Below, in pieces: positions 37,801 to 48,231 of a stretch of DNA of 64,000 nt; positions within the stretch are counted from its first letter, which is position 1, and each line of letters opens with the position of its first letter. The stretch lies in assembly GCA_001247695.2 (NCBI GenBank), contig LGRX02027929.1:1-64000 (forward strand), written 5' to 3'. The position numbers were made by a program, and so were the translations under genes. Origin of the DNA: Cymbomonas tetramitiformis (Eukaryota > Chlorophyta > Pyramimonadophyceae > Pyramimonadales > Pyramimonadaceae). The notes beneath the pieces were generated by a model. It worked only from the letters and a program-made list of their open reading frames with translations. It ran no database searches and was not told the DNA's origin.

Positions 37801-39615
37801 CATGGCGAGGCACTGGGCGCGTACAAGACGGCCCGCTTCGCCTACAACAAACTGCAGAGCCTCAAGATGCCGAGCGGATGGCACGAGCAGATCGACCTGG
37901 CGTGCGTCATCACACGCAGCAAGCCTTTCTCGGACAAGGAGGACCTGCTGCCGGTGTGTTACCGGTGCGGCACCGTGAATCCGCTGGTGAACAGCCACGG
38001 GGACGTGTGCATCAACTGCGGAGCGGTGTTCATTCGCTCCTTCATCACCTTCGAGCATCTGCCGCTGGTTGAGTTCGAGCTCGAGCGCGGCATCAGCGAC
38101 ACCGAGGCCATGCAGCTGCTCGAGATGCCGCCCCCCCGCAACAACATGCTGCGAGCTCCGCAGAAGCACTCCCGCCAGCAGGACGGCTTCACGGTGAGAG
38201 CTGCGCCCCGCTTCCCCGCTGCTTCCTGGCACGCGCCTCTCGAGTCACTGCAGCGGTCTGGCGTCTCGGTCTTCACGGTCTTTCCGCGAGCGGTCCATGC
38301 AGCCCCTGAGGTGTATGGGCGCCCTCCGTAAGGCGCGCACGTGCGTGTAGGGAACAGACTGTACTACGAGCGCCGCCGCATTTTCCAGAGCTGGCTTACG
38401 AGCTGCCGCAAAGCGAGCCAGCAGGTCAAGAGGCCTTTGCCTGTGGTTGAGCCCCTGCACAGGCCGCGCGAATCCGAAATTGAGATGCCCGAATCTCCGT
38501 TGCCTCCTGCCACGAAATTGAGATGCCCGAATCTCCGTCCCATCCTGCCACGAAATTGAGATGCCCGAATCTCCGTCCCATCCTGCCACGAAACTGAGAT
38601 GCTCTCCTTTGCCTCCTGCCCGAAATTGAGATGCCGAATCTCCGTCCCATCCTGCCACGAAATGAGATGCCCGAATCTCCGTCCCATCCTGCCACGAAAT
38701 TGACGAAATTGAGATGCCCAATCTCCGTTGCCTCTTGCCACGAAATTGAGATGCCCGAATCTCCGCTGCCTCCTGCCACGAAATTGAGATGCCCGAATCT
38801 GCGTTGCCTCCTGCCACGAAATTGAGATGCCCGAATCTGCGTGCCCTCCTGCCACGGATTCGTCCCACAGCGGCTCAGAGAGGATGGTGTAGCTGCCCGC
38901 GCCGCCGTCCCTGCAGCAGCCCGCGCCGCCGTCCCTGCAGCAGCCCATGCCGCCGTCCCGCCGTCCCTGCAGCAGCCCGCGCCGCCGTCCCGCCGGCCCT
39001 GCAGCAGCCCGCGCCGCCGTCCCACCGTCCCTGCAGCAGCCCGCGCCGCCGTCCCTGCTTTGAGCTCAGGGGCAAACGGCAACTGGTGGTGGCAGTGCCC
39101 CAAAGCGTCTCTGCGCGAGCGCCCGGGATCCGGCTCACACGGATAGGCGGAGGCAGATGGTGGGAAGATGCCCGCCAGAGAAAGCTGTCACTCGTGTGGG
39201 GCAGTGATGCTCGTGGGGGGGCGCTGAGACACGTGGGGTTGAGTGACGCCCTCAGGAGAGAGTAACGGACGGCCATGAACGGCTGACATTCGATGATGAG
39301 CCTCAAGAGGAGATGCTCATGAACATGGATGACCCGTTCCATCAGCAGATGGCTGTGCCGCATTCTTCCGTCGTCGTAGATCGCAATATTCTGAGGATGC
39401 TAGACCGTTCGGAGGTGCTGGTGCGTACATGGCCATGTCCCGCACTCCCCAACCAGTATTTCCGAATCATGGATCCAGATTTGCCGCTCGTCATTGACGA
39501 GGGTGGGCAATTCTATGAGGCGGACGAGTTCGAGCTGTCCATGCTCGAGCACGGCCACTCACCCTTCACAAGGCAGAGCACTAAGGAGAAGCCCAACATT
39601 GGAATTGTGCAATAG
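28853..39615 (+). CDS. IFT122: intraflagellar transport protein 122 (21 exons, complete)
   Basis: Component of the IFT-A complex for retrograde transport and membrane cargo entry in cilia. Exons: 28853-28885, 29206-29257, 29451-29534, 29799-29847, 29965-30013, 30325-30396, 30655-30735, 30842-30937, 31847-31975, 32131-32223, 32321-32379, 32661-32772, 32888-32953, 33329-33438, 33602-33913, 34220-34856, 35218-35634, 36400-36606, 37047-37224, 37763-38193, 39256-39615. All introns are GT-AG, phases agree and the total is exactly 1208 codons plus TAG. The N-terminal WD propeller includes [30 protein letters not shown] and [11 protein letters not shown]. The second propeller includes [20 protein letters not shown] and [17 protein letters not shown]-like helices follow from about residue 560. 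The first zinc ribbon CYRC...CINC lies at about 1011-1030. The second C-terminal Cys pairs expected from animal homologues are replaced ([14 protein letters not shown]). The initiator MRAVVAW matches the family start. Confidence 0.95.
31284..31495. repeat. 44-nt tandem repeat in IFT122 intron 8
   Basis: Five copies of cttcagggccacccgctgcc followed by cctcgtgtgtacctcctaccaag. It lies between the exons at 30842-30937 and 31847-31975. Confidence 0.9.
31568..31705. repeat. about 47-nt tandem repeat in IFT122 intron 8
   Basis: Three copies of cttgtgaaaatagccggaga followed by cgccggtgtaagcaggcctcaa. It is separate from, and unrelated to, the array just upstream in the same intron. Confidence 0.85.
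36190..36367. repeat. 44-nt tandem repeat in IFT122 intron 17
   Basis: Four copies of gggcgtcggcccaccttagc followed by agcctgctgcgggagtgctgagg. It ends about 30 nt before the exon at 36400. Confidence 0.9.
38478..38852. repeat. about 38-nt tandem repeat in IFT122 intron 20
   Basis: About ten copies of cacgaaattgagatgcccga followed by atctccgttgcctcctgc, with internal deletions in some units. Apparent long ORFs on either strand here are repeat artefacts. Confidence 0.9.
38900..39058. repeat. 24-nt GC-rich tandem repeat in IFT122 intron 20
   Basis: About six copies of cagcagcccgcgccgccgtc plus ccctg, directly following the 38-nt array and upstream of the last exon. Confidence 0.85.
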
Positions 39616-40632
39616 AAGACAGCAGTGGAATCAACCCAAATCAAACGCTAGCCAGCCGGGCCGTCGCAGGGCTGGAACCAGGGCACGATTCTGGATTCTG
39701 CATTACATTTGCGCTGAAGAATGAGTTGTAATGGCTTCCTCATTGCGGAAATTTAGCGTGCATGCTTCATTCATCACCGAGAACGCCATGAGACGGATTG
39801 TTGGATTATGTCCAGAGGAATGTGCTCGAGGGCACTCTTTTAGCAGAGTCTGTTTTTGCAGATCCGCGATTGAAAGAAGGGAACTGACTGAAGCTGGGTA
39901 CAGTGACTGCAAAATCACAGTAAACGCCCATGTGCTTCTGTGGCAAGTGGAATTGGTTCATGCTGCTTGCAGCAGTCTAGCAGATGAAAAGAATTTGATT
40001 GGATCTGTGAAATATATACATAAGGTATGACCTGATTCAGCCAGCTCGGTGCTGCGCATATTGAATCACGTTCAGGTGATAGGCTACTAGTGCGAGCGGA
40101 CTCTTATGAGTGTGTGCGCAATTGTTGAGTATCGTACTGTCGATCGGATTTGAGCCCGTAGATCGCCGTGGATAGGCACCTTGTACGGTTTTGGAGAATT
40201 TGTAAAGTCTCGAGCCGTGATGAATTTGGACAGCTTGTTTTAGTGGTAGGTCTACAGATTTTCGCAGGGGTGGCTGCTTGGAAGCACAGAAATAGGCATC
40301 TGAAATATGGGTCTAAAAATGAAAACGGCAAAAATCATTACATCATTAATCGTGTTCTTATGTTTGGACATGAAGGGGAGTAATACTACGAGATTGTACA
40401 AAAGTCTCCCCGGCTAGTAGGGTACATACAGTACGAGAGTGTAAGAAGTATTCGGATGATATTTCAATTGGGTGATCCTGACATTCTGATATTATCAGTG
40501 CTGGTAATATATTTATAGCCGACCATATATATCCCAAACACACACAGCTATGAGGAGTATATCTCGTTAGTGGGGCGACGGTGGTGAAGTCCATTTATCG
40601 ACAATTCAATCTACAATTTATCTATTTCTATG
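39616..40632. other. 3' flank of IFT122
   Basis: Presumed 3' UTR and intergenic DNA. The short ORFs here look incidental and no repeat or RNA was recognised. Confidence 0.4.
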
Positions 40633-40806
40633 TACGGGTGCTCCACGGAAAATAAGGATCCCCGAAAAATAAGAATTTCATAGGATGTTCGGGCCGTCGG
40701 ATGGTCCTTAACACTGGCTTAATTACCGAATTTCGAATATATGCACCGTCCATTTGCCCGATTTGATTACTCCGCCCAGCACCTTATATTCAGTGGAGCA
40801 CCCGTA
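40633..40806. mobile_element. MITE, family A, best-preserved copy
   Basis: The terminal inverted repeats are tacgggtgctccacggaaaa on the left and the inverse of ...cagtggagcacccgta on the right. They are flanked by TATG on both sides, consistent with a 4-bp target duplication. 174 bp, no coding capacity. It defines the family also seen at 339-608 and, truncated, at 11361. Confidence 0.65.
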
Positions 40807-40835
40807 TATGTACGACATGTCACGCGGCCAGTTAA

Positions 40836-41533
40836 TCATCGATGCTGCCTTGAGGTCACGAGCTTTGAGAAGGCCTCCGAGGCATAGATGGCCATCGTGC
40901 CTTTGGCGATCTCCAAAGCGACTGACGAGACAGGCACTGTGCCCCCGAATTGTACTGTAACGGCCAATGAGATGCCTGTGGCCGCGCCTGCAATAAGTAC
41001 AGTTTGGACAGTTGGGTCCTCTTCGTCTAGGCCAGCGCGTTTCGTCATTCCTTTCCACAAGCTATTATTACTAGACTCCAACTACCGCATCCACCGGCGA
41101 ATGTGCCCACGACGGGCAAGCGCTTGAGCTTTGGCATATTTTCACCGTGACACCATTATTCAGCATATCCGCGAACGCTTTCGGAATCCGCACCCCTTCG
41201 TGAAGCACTGACGTTCCGAGGAAAAAAAGCGGGGGTGTGCTCGGGCGCGTTCGGAAACGTCTGAAGGGGTCAGATAATAATCCCACTTCTTCATCGTGAA
41301 AACGTGACCCAAAGCTGTCTCGGAGAGTTCGGAGAGAGGAACAAAATCTTCTGCCACGTCTGCTCCACATCGTTCATCATACGATACGCTGCAAATTCGT
41401 GTGGCCCGTCAGATAGCCGCTTTTCGGACGGTGCGTAGCGCAAGTCTTCGTCGAGGCCTTCACTTACCATCGCACGAACGACATTGTCGCTCAGATATTT
41501 AATCCGACCGATCGGTATGTTTCTCATGGACAA
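40836..41533 (-). pseudogene. unrecognised frameshifted ORF
   Basis: Three minus-strand ORF pieces read as one protein if frames are changed twice: near 41357 (after DVEQT) and in a C-run near 41230 (before PLFFLGTSVLHEGVRIPKAF). A further piece at 40836-41081 has a hydrophobic Gly/Ala/Val stretch (LIAGAATGISLAVTVQFGG). No family recognised. Either a decayed gene or sequence errors in homopolymers. It lies outside the inverted repeats of the neighbouring element. Confidence 0.35.
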
Positions 41534-41759
41534 ACGATTATTTTAATTGCATTCAGGGTGTGTTGAACGGAGGAATTAATTCGCGAAAATTCCTTACAAT
41601 AAAATCGCCACACAGAATCAGACCCCATCCCCACCCCATAATCTATGGCGATGACGAAGTGCCCGCGACAAACCGAATGCGGGATGGTGACCATTTTTGG
41701 CGGCGCGGGCAGTCCGCTCGTGCGCCAGTGCTGCGCCAGTGGTTTTTTTTACAGAAGTA

Positions 41760-41811
41760 TGTCGTTCTGTACAGTTTATGTCGTTTTGTACAGTGCTTAA
41801 CAGTGGTGGCC
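41760..41811. repeat. left arm of a 52-bp inverted repeat
   Basis: Begins tgtcgttctgtacagtttat and ends aacagtggtggcc. It is the reverse complement of 44822-44873 with a single mismatch. Confidence 0.9.
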
Positions 41812-42774
41812 CCATGTCTACACAAGTCAAGCAAGAAACCAAAAGTTCATCATCACGCATATCACACGCACAGCACGCACAAGCATTTTCAAGCATTCAA
41901 GACATATCATATTTTGTATTCAAAATTACTTTATATCATATGTCTATCTCGGCATGTGCCATCCAGCGGTTGTGCATGCCGAGCATACAGCGATCTAAAG
42001 CCCATCTTGGCTTACAGCATCTTGCAACGCGAGCTCTAGGGGGTCGCTCTCGCTCGTTGCAGTCCCCCCTGTCTTCTTCGCTTTTCTATCTTCGTAGAGT
42101 GACTCTACTAAGACGGACCAGTGAGGTCTCATGCCATTCCCAGCGAATAGGTCCTTTGCGTGTGTACCTCACGCACACATGCCAACTTAGGTGTTTCGCT
42201 GACGGAATAATGCAAACTGTTTTCTTCTTTTGTTGTTGTCCCCACCAAAGCCTCCGCAATGGATAGCTGCGGTCAGCGAGCCAGTGCTTTGGCAAAAGAA
42301 ATGCGCAGAAGTCCCTGCACTCAACTGCGTAGAAAATGAATGCAGCGTCGCTCATTCCACTCGAGGGTGGTGCGCAGATGTAGTTCGCATTTAAAAGACC
42401 CCCCAGTCTTTCGGGTCGAAGATGTCCTTGGCTTGCCACCCCTTTATTGACTTTGCCATAGCTTGGTGGTCCACCGACATAAGAGTGCACTTTTCTTGAA
42501 AATCTGTCTGTAGGATATTTTTCACGTGTCCCATAATTCCAGAACCCGCTGCAAATAAATCAACTATCACCCTACTTTTAATCTTCTTCGAGTCTTTGAA
42601 GTTCGTGACATTGAACTTGGTGAGCAGTTGGCGAACGTGTTCCGCTTCCACAACTGCTCTGCTTTGTCGCCCTCTGTCTTCGAAAACGTCATTAAAAATA
42701 GACTCTGTCCAATTTGTCTCGATGGAAACTTCGGACAAGTACGTCTCTTGCATACGCAAATGAAAGCTACTTGC

Positions 42775-43017
42775 TCACGGGGAGCCCAATCTTGCCACCC
42801 CCACTGTAAGGGGGGGGGCACAGTGGGTCTCCTGTCTGTCACCCCTCAGCCCGATGTGTCACCAGTGCCCGTTGTCACGTGTGTCACGGTGTGCTATAAA
42901 ACACCTAACTCAGTATTTTATATCATCTTAGTATCCAAGAACACCCGCCCCTGCGAGACTGTTCTGCACACACGCACTCGAGCATATATATCTGCCTATA
43001 TATCTCTCTTCTTATCA
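42775..43017. repeat. left LTR
   Basis: Starts tcacggggagcccaatcttg and ends cttcttatca. It contains gctataaaacacc, a TATA-like promoter candidate, and alternating TA patches near the 3' end. Confidence 0.85.
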
Positions 43018-44368
43018 GGTTATCGGCCACCACTTGTGGGTGTTCGTTTATTGCTTTGGATCCCTGGAGAGCACGCCGATTCTCCTTGTAACCGCCGCAC
43101 GCCGCCGGCAACTGACGCACGTCGCCGTCAGAAACCACATCTAGACCTCGGCCACCGTTGAAGATCGCGGCCGCGTTCAAAATTTTATCACCAAACCGTT
43201 GACAATTTGGGCTGGAGTTGAGCCCCGTTGTTTTTACGCATTTTCCAACATTACCGACTACGTGCTTCCAACTCTGGACAGCAGCGCCCGTACCGTGGCG
43301 AAACTGGCTTACCGCACGTTATTTTTGACCTCACCGCCGTTTTCCTCGTCGAATTTCACCCCAATTTGGCTTTTGCATCGCCCGATTTGGTTAATTTTAC
43401 GAAGAGTTACGTTGTAGACACGCACCCAAACGCGCCCTCGCCTTTCTGGACAGCAGCACTGCTCCTGCAGGACAACTGGCTTGCCGCACGACTTGTTTGA
43501 CGTCACCGGCGTCTTCCTCGTCAAAATCTACACCAATTTGACTCATCCATCGCTGGATTTGGTTCATTTTTCAGAAAGTTATGTCTTCGCTTGGGAACCC
43601 TAACCTCGCGTTCGCGGAATTCTCCAGCCAGCGGTCAGCCACCATGTCCGCTGACCGCCAGAATGCGCGCATGCCCGCTGTTCATTCAGCGTTGGCATCT
43701 TTTCGAGTCCATCGACGGCATCCTGCACCTGGCTATGGTCTGGTGGTGTCTGGTGGTGCTTATGCACCAGACACCAACATCGAGTCTATCGCCTTCGCCA
43801 ATGACGACAACTCTGAGCACGACGAGTTGCGTCCGCAGCATCCTCCGCTCTCCGCTCCACCCTTCGTGCCCCTTGGCCACTGTGTGGTGGTGTGCGGTGG
43901 TGTTACGACACCAACCCCACCGATTCTCCCCTCTGCATTGCGCGCTCATTGGCGGCAGAGTGGGGGCTCGCCGCATTTTTCACCTTCCATCCCCCTGCCC
44001 CCTCTTCGTTGACGCATCCGCTCTGGTGGTGCCAAGCCGCTTTTGGCTCTGGCATCGCACCGGCGTTGGTTGAACGTTGTAGGGATGAGTATTGCCTCAC
44101 TGGCGCTTGACGCATGCGATCGAGGGTGACGCCGCCGCCAGCAAGATTAAGTAGAAACATCACAGTTCGACAAAGACCCTTCTCCATGCCTGCACGGTTT
44201 GTGATTGACTCTCGAGGGAACCGAACTCTTTAGATTTAGTTAGCAACAGACTTTTGGACAATTTGGGATGGCACATGCCGGACTGCTCGGGCCAGTTTGG
44301 CTCCTAGACCCTGCACTGCTCCTGTCTCTTTGCCTGGTGACACCTCAACCCCACGGGGTGAGGTGGTG

Positions 44369-44610
44369 TCACGGGGAGCCCAATCTTGCCACCCCCACTG
44401 TAAGGGGGGGGCACAGTGGGTCTCCTGTCTGTCACCCCTCAGCCCGATGTGTCACCAGTGCCCGTTGTCACGTGTGTCACGGTGTGCTATAAAACACCTA
44501 ACTCAGTATTTTATATCATCTTAGTATCCAAGAACACCCGCCCCTGCGAGACTGTTCTGCACACACGCACTCGAGCATATATATCTGCCTATATATCTCT
44601 CTTCTTATCA
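44369..44610. repeat. right LTR
   Basis: Same sequence as the left LTR with one G fewer in the G-run. Abuts the CTTGC duplication. Confidence 0.85.
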
Positions 44611-44821
44611 CTTGCACTCCTCATGTACATATTGCGATCAGGGATGCGAGCACGTTGTTTCGCTCGCATCCGAGATTGCTCAGAGCGACACACGGTGCAT
44701 AAACCTCGGTCAAATGTACTTTCATCGTGGGTGCACTGTCTTTTCGGCATATTTGTTGATACGTCGATTTATTCTATCCGAAATTCAGAACCTTTCGAGT
44801 GCGTGGCTGGAAAAAAACATC

Positions 44822-44873
44822 GGCCACCACTGTTAAGCACTGTACAAAGCGACATAAACTGTACAGAACGACA
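44822..44873. repeat. right arm of a 52-bp inverted repeat
   Basis: Begins ggccaccactgttaagcact. Pairs with 41760-41811 over 52 bp with one mismatch; the two arms bracket the interrupted methyltransferase-like gene whose start codon lies 72 nt inside this arm. Confidence 0.9.
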
Positions 44874-46799
44874 ATGTTTTGTAATATACGCCACAGTCTC
44901 GGTTCGGCATATGCGATGCTCATTGTCACGCGGACAGCATTCGAGTGGACCCCGGGCTTGACTCCGCGACACCCCCCCCCCCGACTTCGTATGTTTTAAA
45001 GAAATAAAAATTCGCGATATTGTGAATTTGCAGGAACAATAATTGTAATAAAATTGATTTCAAATTAAAGACAGATTGCCTGATTTCAACTGCCAGGTCA
45101 TGCCAATCGCGGCGTGAGCATTGGTTCGGAAAATGCTTTTCATGGGCGATGATGTTGGAGCTGCCACGAGTACACCAGATTTCCAGTTAGGACTGGGGGG
45201 TGGGGTTCTCTTTTCAGGAAAACATCGCCGGAATCCGGATGATTTTCTCACCCAAAATGGCTTTGAACTTGAATATTGTCCGCACCGCACCATGCGCGCC
45301 ATACTTATTGATCGGAGTGCATCCGGCTCGTCCTCCTCTTTCCAACGATACCCAACTTGCAGGCGCGAATGACGCGCCGTCACGTATAATTGTAAAAGGG
45401 TCACTTAATGGTCCACGTTTGCATCGTGCTACCAGTGTTATTCACTTCCTAAGCCAGATCATTATCCGACATAATTATCTGACCCCTTGAAACGTTCCCG
45501 AACGCGCCCGAGTGGTCCTTCGGGGAGGGGGCGGAGAGATGGTCGGGGAGCGGGGGGGGTTCATTCTTGGCGCAGTTCAACGATCTGGGGGAGTTTCCTC
45601 TTCGGGGCCTCACGTTTGTAAAGGACTTTCGAATAGTTCGTGTGGGGAGGTATCCGCGAGGTTTGTAATCACATGACTCCATCATTGCCTAGTCTCGAGG
45701 AAAGACTTTCCGCAGGGCATACTGTGGGGTGTGGGAGTCATGGTGTGCTCCATAATACCATGTCCTTGAAGTGTACATCGTCGCCTTTCGCGCTTTCGGT
45801 AGCGCATGGGCAATAAAGAGGAATAGTATCGAGTCCCGCCTTACTAGAACTTCCACCCAAATACGTTTGGTATACTCATTCTGTCCGACCCATTCTCTCC
45901 ACTGTGACCTTATGTTTCCGTTATTGTGTAAGGGGGCGGGCGGGCGGAGGGCCCCAATTCCGGACAAGGGATTTGCCCCCCCAACAACATATCTTAACGT
46001 CTAGGGGGGCTTCCCCACATCCCTAGCGGTTCACCACCCCCCTGAGTTCCTTTCTATATATGTTTTTTCTTGAAATCCTAGCGGGGCTAGCAACATTAAC
46101 GCCTAGGGGTGAACCCCTCCCCGCATACCAAGATGGTGTCGGAATGGACCGTTCGGAATTGAAGGCCCCGCCTCGCCCCCCTTACACGCCTCGGTCTTAG
46201 TGCAAGCCTATCCTACTATCCACCATGCACTTATGGAGTCATGTGGGTTACGCGACTGTGGGTATGTATCGAGGGCAGTGAGTGGCAAAACTCAATTCGC
46301 AGATTTATTTGCCCCTCGTGTCAGGGTTATCGACCACCCATCACCCAAACCCCTGCCAGTCCCAAGTCCGGAAGTTTGATTGTTTTAGGTCGCGTATATG
46401 CACTGATTTCGACCGTGTTCTCTAACTTATGGGAGCAGCTTTCACTGACCTAAGTACATTGCTGAACGAGCAAAATAACAAATAAGTCCATCCAGTTTTT
46501 CGTGCAAACTCGAGTATACCTGCTTTTGACAGTGTCTCCCACTGCATCATTACCTAATTGATCTGCCTCGTGTCCTTCACACCTTAGCCGAGTATGTGAT
46601 TTGAATAGAAATCGGTTTGGAAGTGCTTCCTTCAGGGGACAAAGAAGAATTCTCTTGCACCAGTATGAGTGAGAACAAAGAAACTTTTAATAGTGTTTCA
46701 AAAGTGTGAAAACATCTTAAATATGGAAATCACAGGGAACATGGGTTTTGATCTAAAAAGTTCCTGGACGGCGTGAAAAAACAATACCCATCATAGGTG
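44874..46799. other. intergenic, no confident gene
   Basis: Several short minus-strand ORFs (45060-45404, 45449-45685, 45689-45967) have a protein-like flavour (for example WVGQNEYTKRIWVEVLVRRD) but no recognisable family and no single open frame. They may be debris of the same element or gene as at 40.8-42.5 kb. A C-run lies at 44974-44983. Confidence 0.3.
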
Positions 46800-48068
46800 C
46801 TACATAGAACGTACGCAATTCATATAACTGCCACTCTCCTCGAGGTCGAGGAGATGAGATATCGCAACATCGAGAGCATCGGGATCCGCGTTGAGGGGTT
46901 GCTCTTTAGCATATTGCAGGCTGTGCCCCATCTTCGATATTGCGTCGCGTAACGCGCGCACACGCTCAGTGGGTATTGACTCCAAATATTCGAAAATATT
47001 ATCTTGATGCTCCTTTGAGATTAGAACAGAGATGGCCTCGGGCGATGGAATATGCAGCTCGTATTGGAATTCTAACTGTTGCTCATCGAATATGACTGGG
47101 ATGCAGCCCACCATAAGGCTATCGAAAATTCCTTTCCGGGTTGCAGTGTCTCCTGGAGGCTGCAGACAGAACGTTGCTCCCAAGTAGCTCTGCATCAATT
47201 CGTTTGAAGTGGTGTATTCTTTCCAGACACAACTCAAGTGCGCAGCGCATTGAGAGACAATTTTTCTCCGAAGAGGCATCACCACCGTCACCGCGCTATA
47301 AATTCGTGTTGCTTTGCCAATAAATACAGAACGATAGGGAGACGCGACTTCCTCAGAACGCGTATAAAGGGGATGGCTATTTGCCTCTGCGTGGTATAAC
47401 GTGGGATAGGGCAGTCCAATGAGTCTGGCATTACTTGTATCCGAGCGGATGTATCCAGTTTCTGTGTACGAGCGCATGAAGCAAGTAATTATCCCACCGT
47501 CATATTCTGCACAAACCTCGGAAATTCCTGGATTCTTCTCGAAAGTTAGGACGTTGACTCCACTTAGATAAGGTTGCAGCAGTAAACTGCTCCCCCAACT
47601 TGACTCTCCGTAAGCTTGAATATATTCGTTCGCAACCTTTCCTAGAGTCAATATGTACTTGGAAGGATGCACAAAAAATTGAGGTTCAGACGCGTTGAGG
47701 TACTCGAACAGATCTGCTTCCAAAGTGCGCACTCTGTCTGGCTGCTGATCGGCAACCAGTAAATTTAGTCCAGTGTAGAATGGCAAGTAAAAAACATCTG
47801 CATCTTCCCTGCTATGAGTCCTGAGAGAGCTCTTCAGCAATTTATGATGAACGATGACGTCCAATGCGTATTCATAAGTTTCATAGAATCCGAGAGGCAA
47901 GCCAGAGATCTGGTGACCGAAGCCGTCAGTTTCAAGCAGCGGTAGTTGAATTTTTTCTACGAGATCGGTGTTGAATCGAGGGGGCAAATTCACAACGTAC
48001 AGTCTGGATGATGCGCACCAGACTAAACTGTACAACCAAGAAAGCTGAAAGCTTTTCACGCATAACAT
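46800..48068 (-). CDS. exostosin-family glycosyltransferase (GT47)
   Basis: 422-codon uninterrupted ORF. An N-terminal hydrophobic segment (about residues 5-25) is a signal anchor for Golgi type II topology. YVVNLPPRFN at 24-33 and ADVFYLPFYTGL at 90-101 are the conserved GT47 N-terminal motifs. FVHPSKYIL follows, then YPTLYH at 221-226. The nucleotide-sugar-binding block CLQPPGDTATRKGIFDSLMV with GCIPVIF lies at 301-327. These match the exostosin domain of plant xylan/xyloglucan-type and algal enzymes. The sugar donor and acceptor cannot be told from sequence. Lack of introns contrasts with the three spliced genes of this window. The short ORF upstream (47932-48120) is a shadow. Confidence 0.9.
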   Translation of the reverse strand: MLCVKSFQLSWLYSLVWCASSRLYVVNLPPRFNTDLVEKIQLPLLETDGFGHQISGLPLGFYETYEYALDVIVHHKLLKSSLRTHSREDADVFYLPFYTGLNLLVADQQPDRVRTLEADLFEYLNASEPQFFVHPSKYILTLGKVANEYIQAYGESSWGSSLLLQPYLSGVNVLTFEKNPGISEVCAEYDGGIITCFMRSYTETGYIRSDTSNARLIGLPYPTLYHAEANSHPLYTRSEEVASPYRSVFIGKATRIYSAVTVVMPLRRKIVSQCAAHLSCVWKEYTTSNELMQSYLGATFCLQPPGDTATRKGIFDSLMVGCIPVIFDEQQLEFQYELHIPSPEAISVLISKEHQDNIFEYLESIPTERVRALRDAISKMGHSLQYAKEQPLNADPDALDVAISHLLDLEESGSYMNCVRSM

Positions 48069-48231
48069 GGGCTCGAATATATTTATACCTTGCTCTTACT
48101 TCTTTACGAGCGATGGTCAAAATCCTTGAGTTTTGAGTTGTGAGCTTTCCTTGCTTTTGAGACCTGCGCTGGAAATGGAAACGCGGTTTTAGGTTTTACG
48201 TTACGCTCAAATGTATACAGTGATGAGACTT

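Larger units (their letters stand above)
42775..44610. mobile_element. short LTR retroelement (TRIM-like)
   Basis: Two direct repeats of 243 and 242 bp (42775-43017 and 44369-44610) differ essentially by one G in a G-run. They enclose about 1.35 kb without a recognisable gag or pol. The flanks are CTTGC at 42770-42774 and 44611-44615, a 5-bp target duplication. A purine-rich ggggtgaggtgg precedes the right repeat, as a polypurine tract should. Near-identical LTRs mean a recent insertion. The internal ORF at 43581-44012 has no recognisable domain. Confidence 0.85.
42086..44750 (-). pseudogene. methyltransferase-like gene interrupted by an LTR element
   Basis: Reading the minus strand from an ATG at 44750, an open frame with a CX2C pair (GLCTVC) runs to the insertion at 44611. 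It resumes without a stop at 42769 if the LTR element and one copy of its CTTGC target duplication are removed. It then reads VIVDLFAAGSGIMGHVKN, a SAM-binding motif I, an acidic SVDHQ strand end and AKDIFDPKDWG. A frameshift at the G-run near 42393-42398 shifts to a frame reading CAPPSSGMSDAAF and DFCAFLLPKHWL, which resembles motif IV (NPPF/DPPY position, here APPS) and the following strand. Methyltransferase assignment is inference; both the insertion and the frameshift break this copy. It is enclosed by the 52-bp inverted repeats. Confidence 0.55.

Noticed and set aside
38245..39363. Three overlapping long minus ORFs in IFT122 intron 20
   Set aside because: All derive from the 38-nt and 24-nt tandem arrays; the true coding strand there is plus.
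43581..44073. Internal ORFs of the LTR element as gag
   Set aside because: No gag fold, zinc knuckle or protease motif; repetitive VVSGGAYAPDTN-type composition.
42775..44610. CRISPR-like direct repeats
   Set aside because: There are two long copies with a target duplication, i.e. LTRs, and no spacer array.
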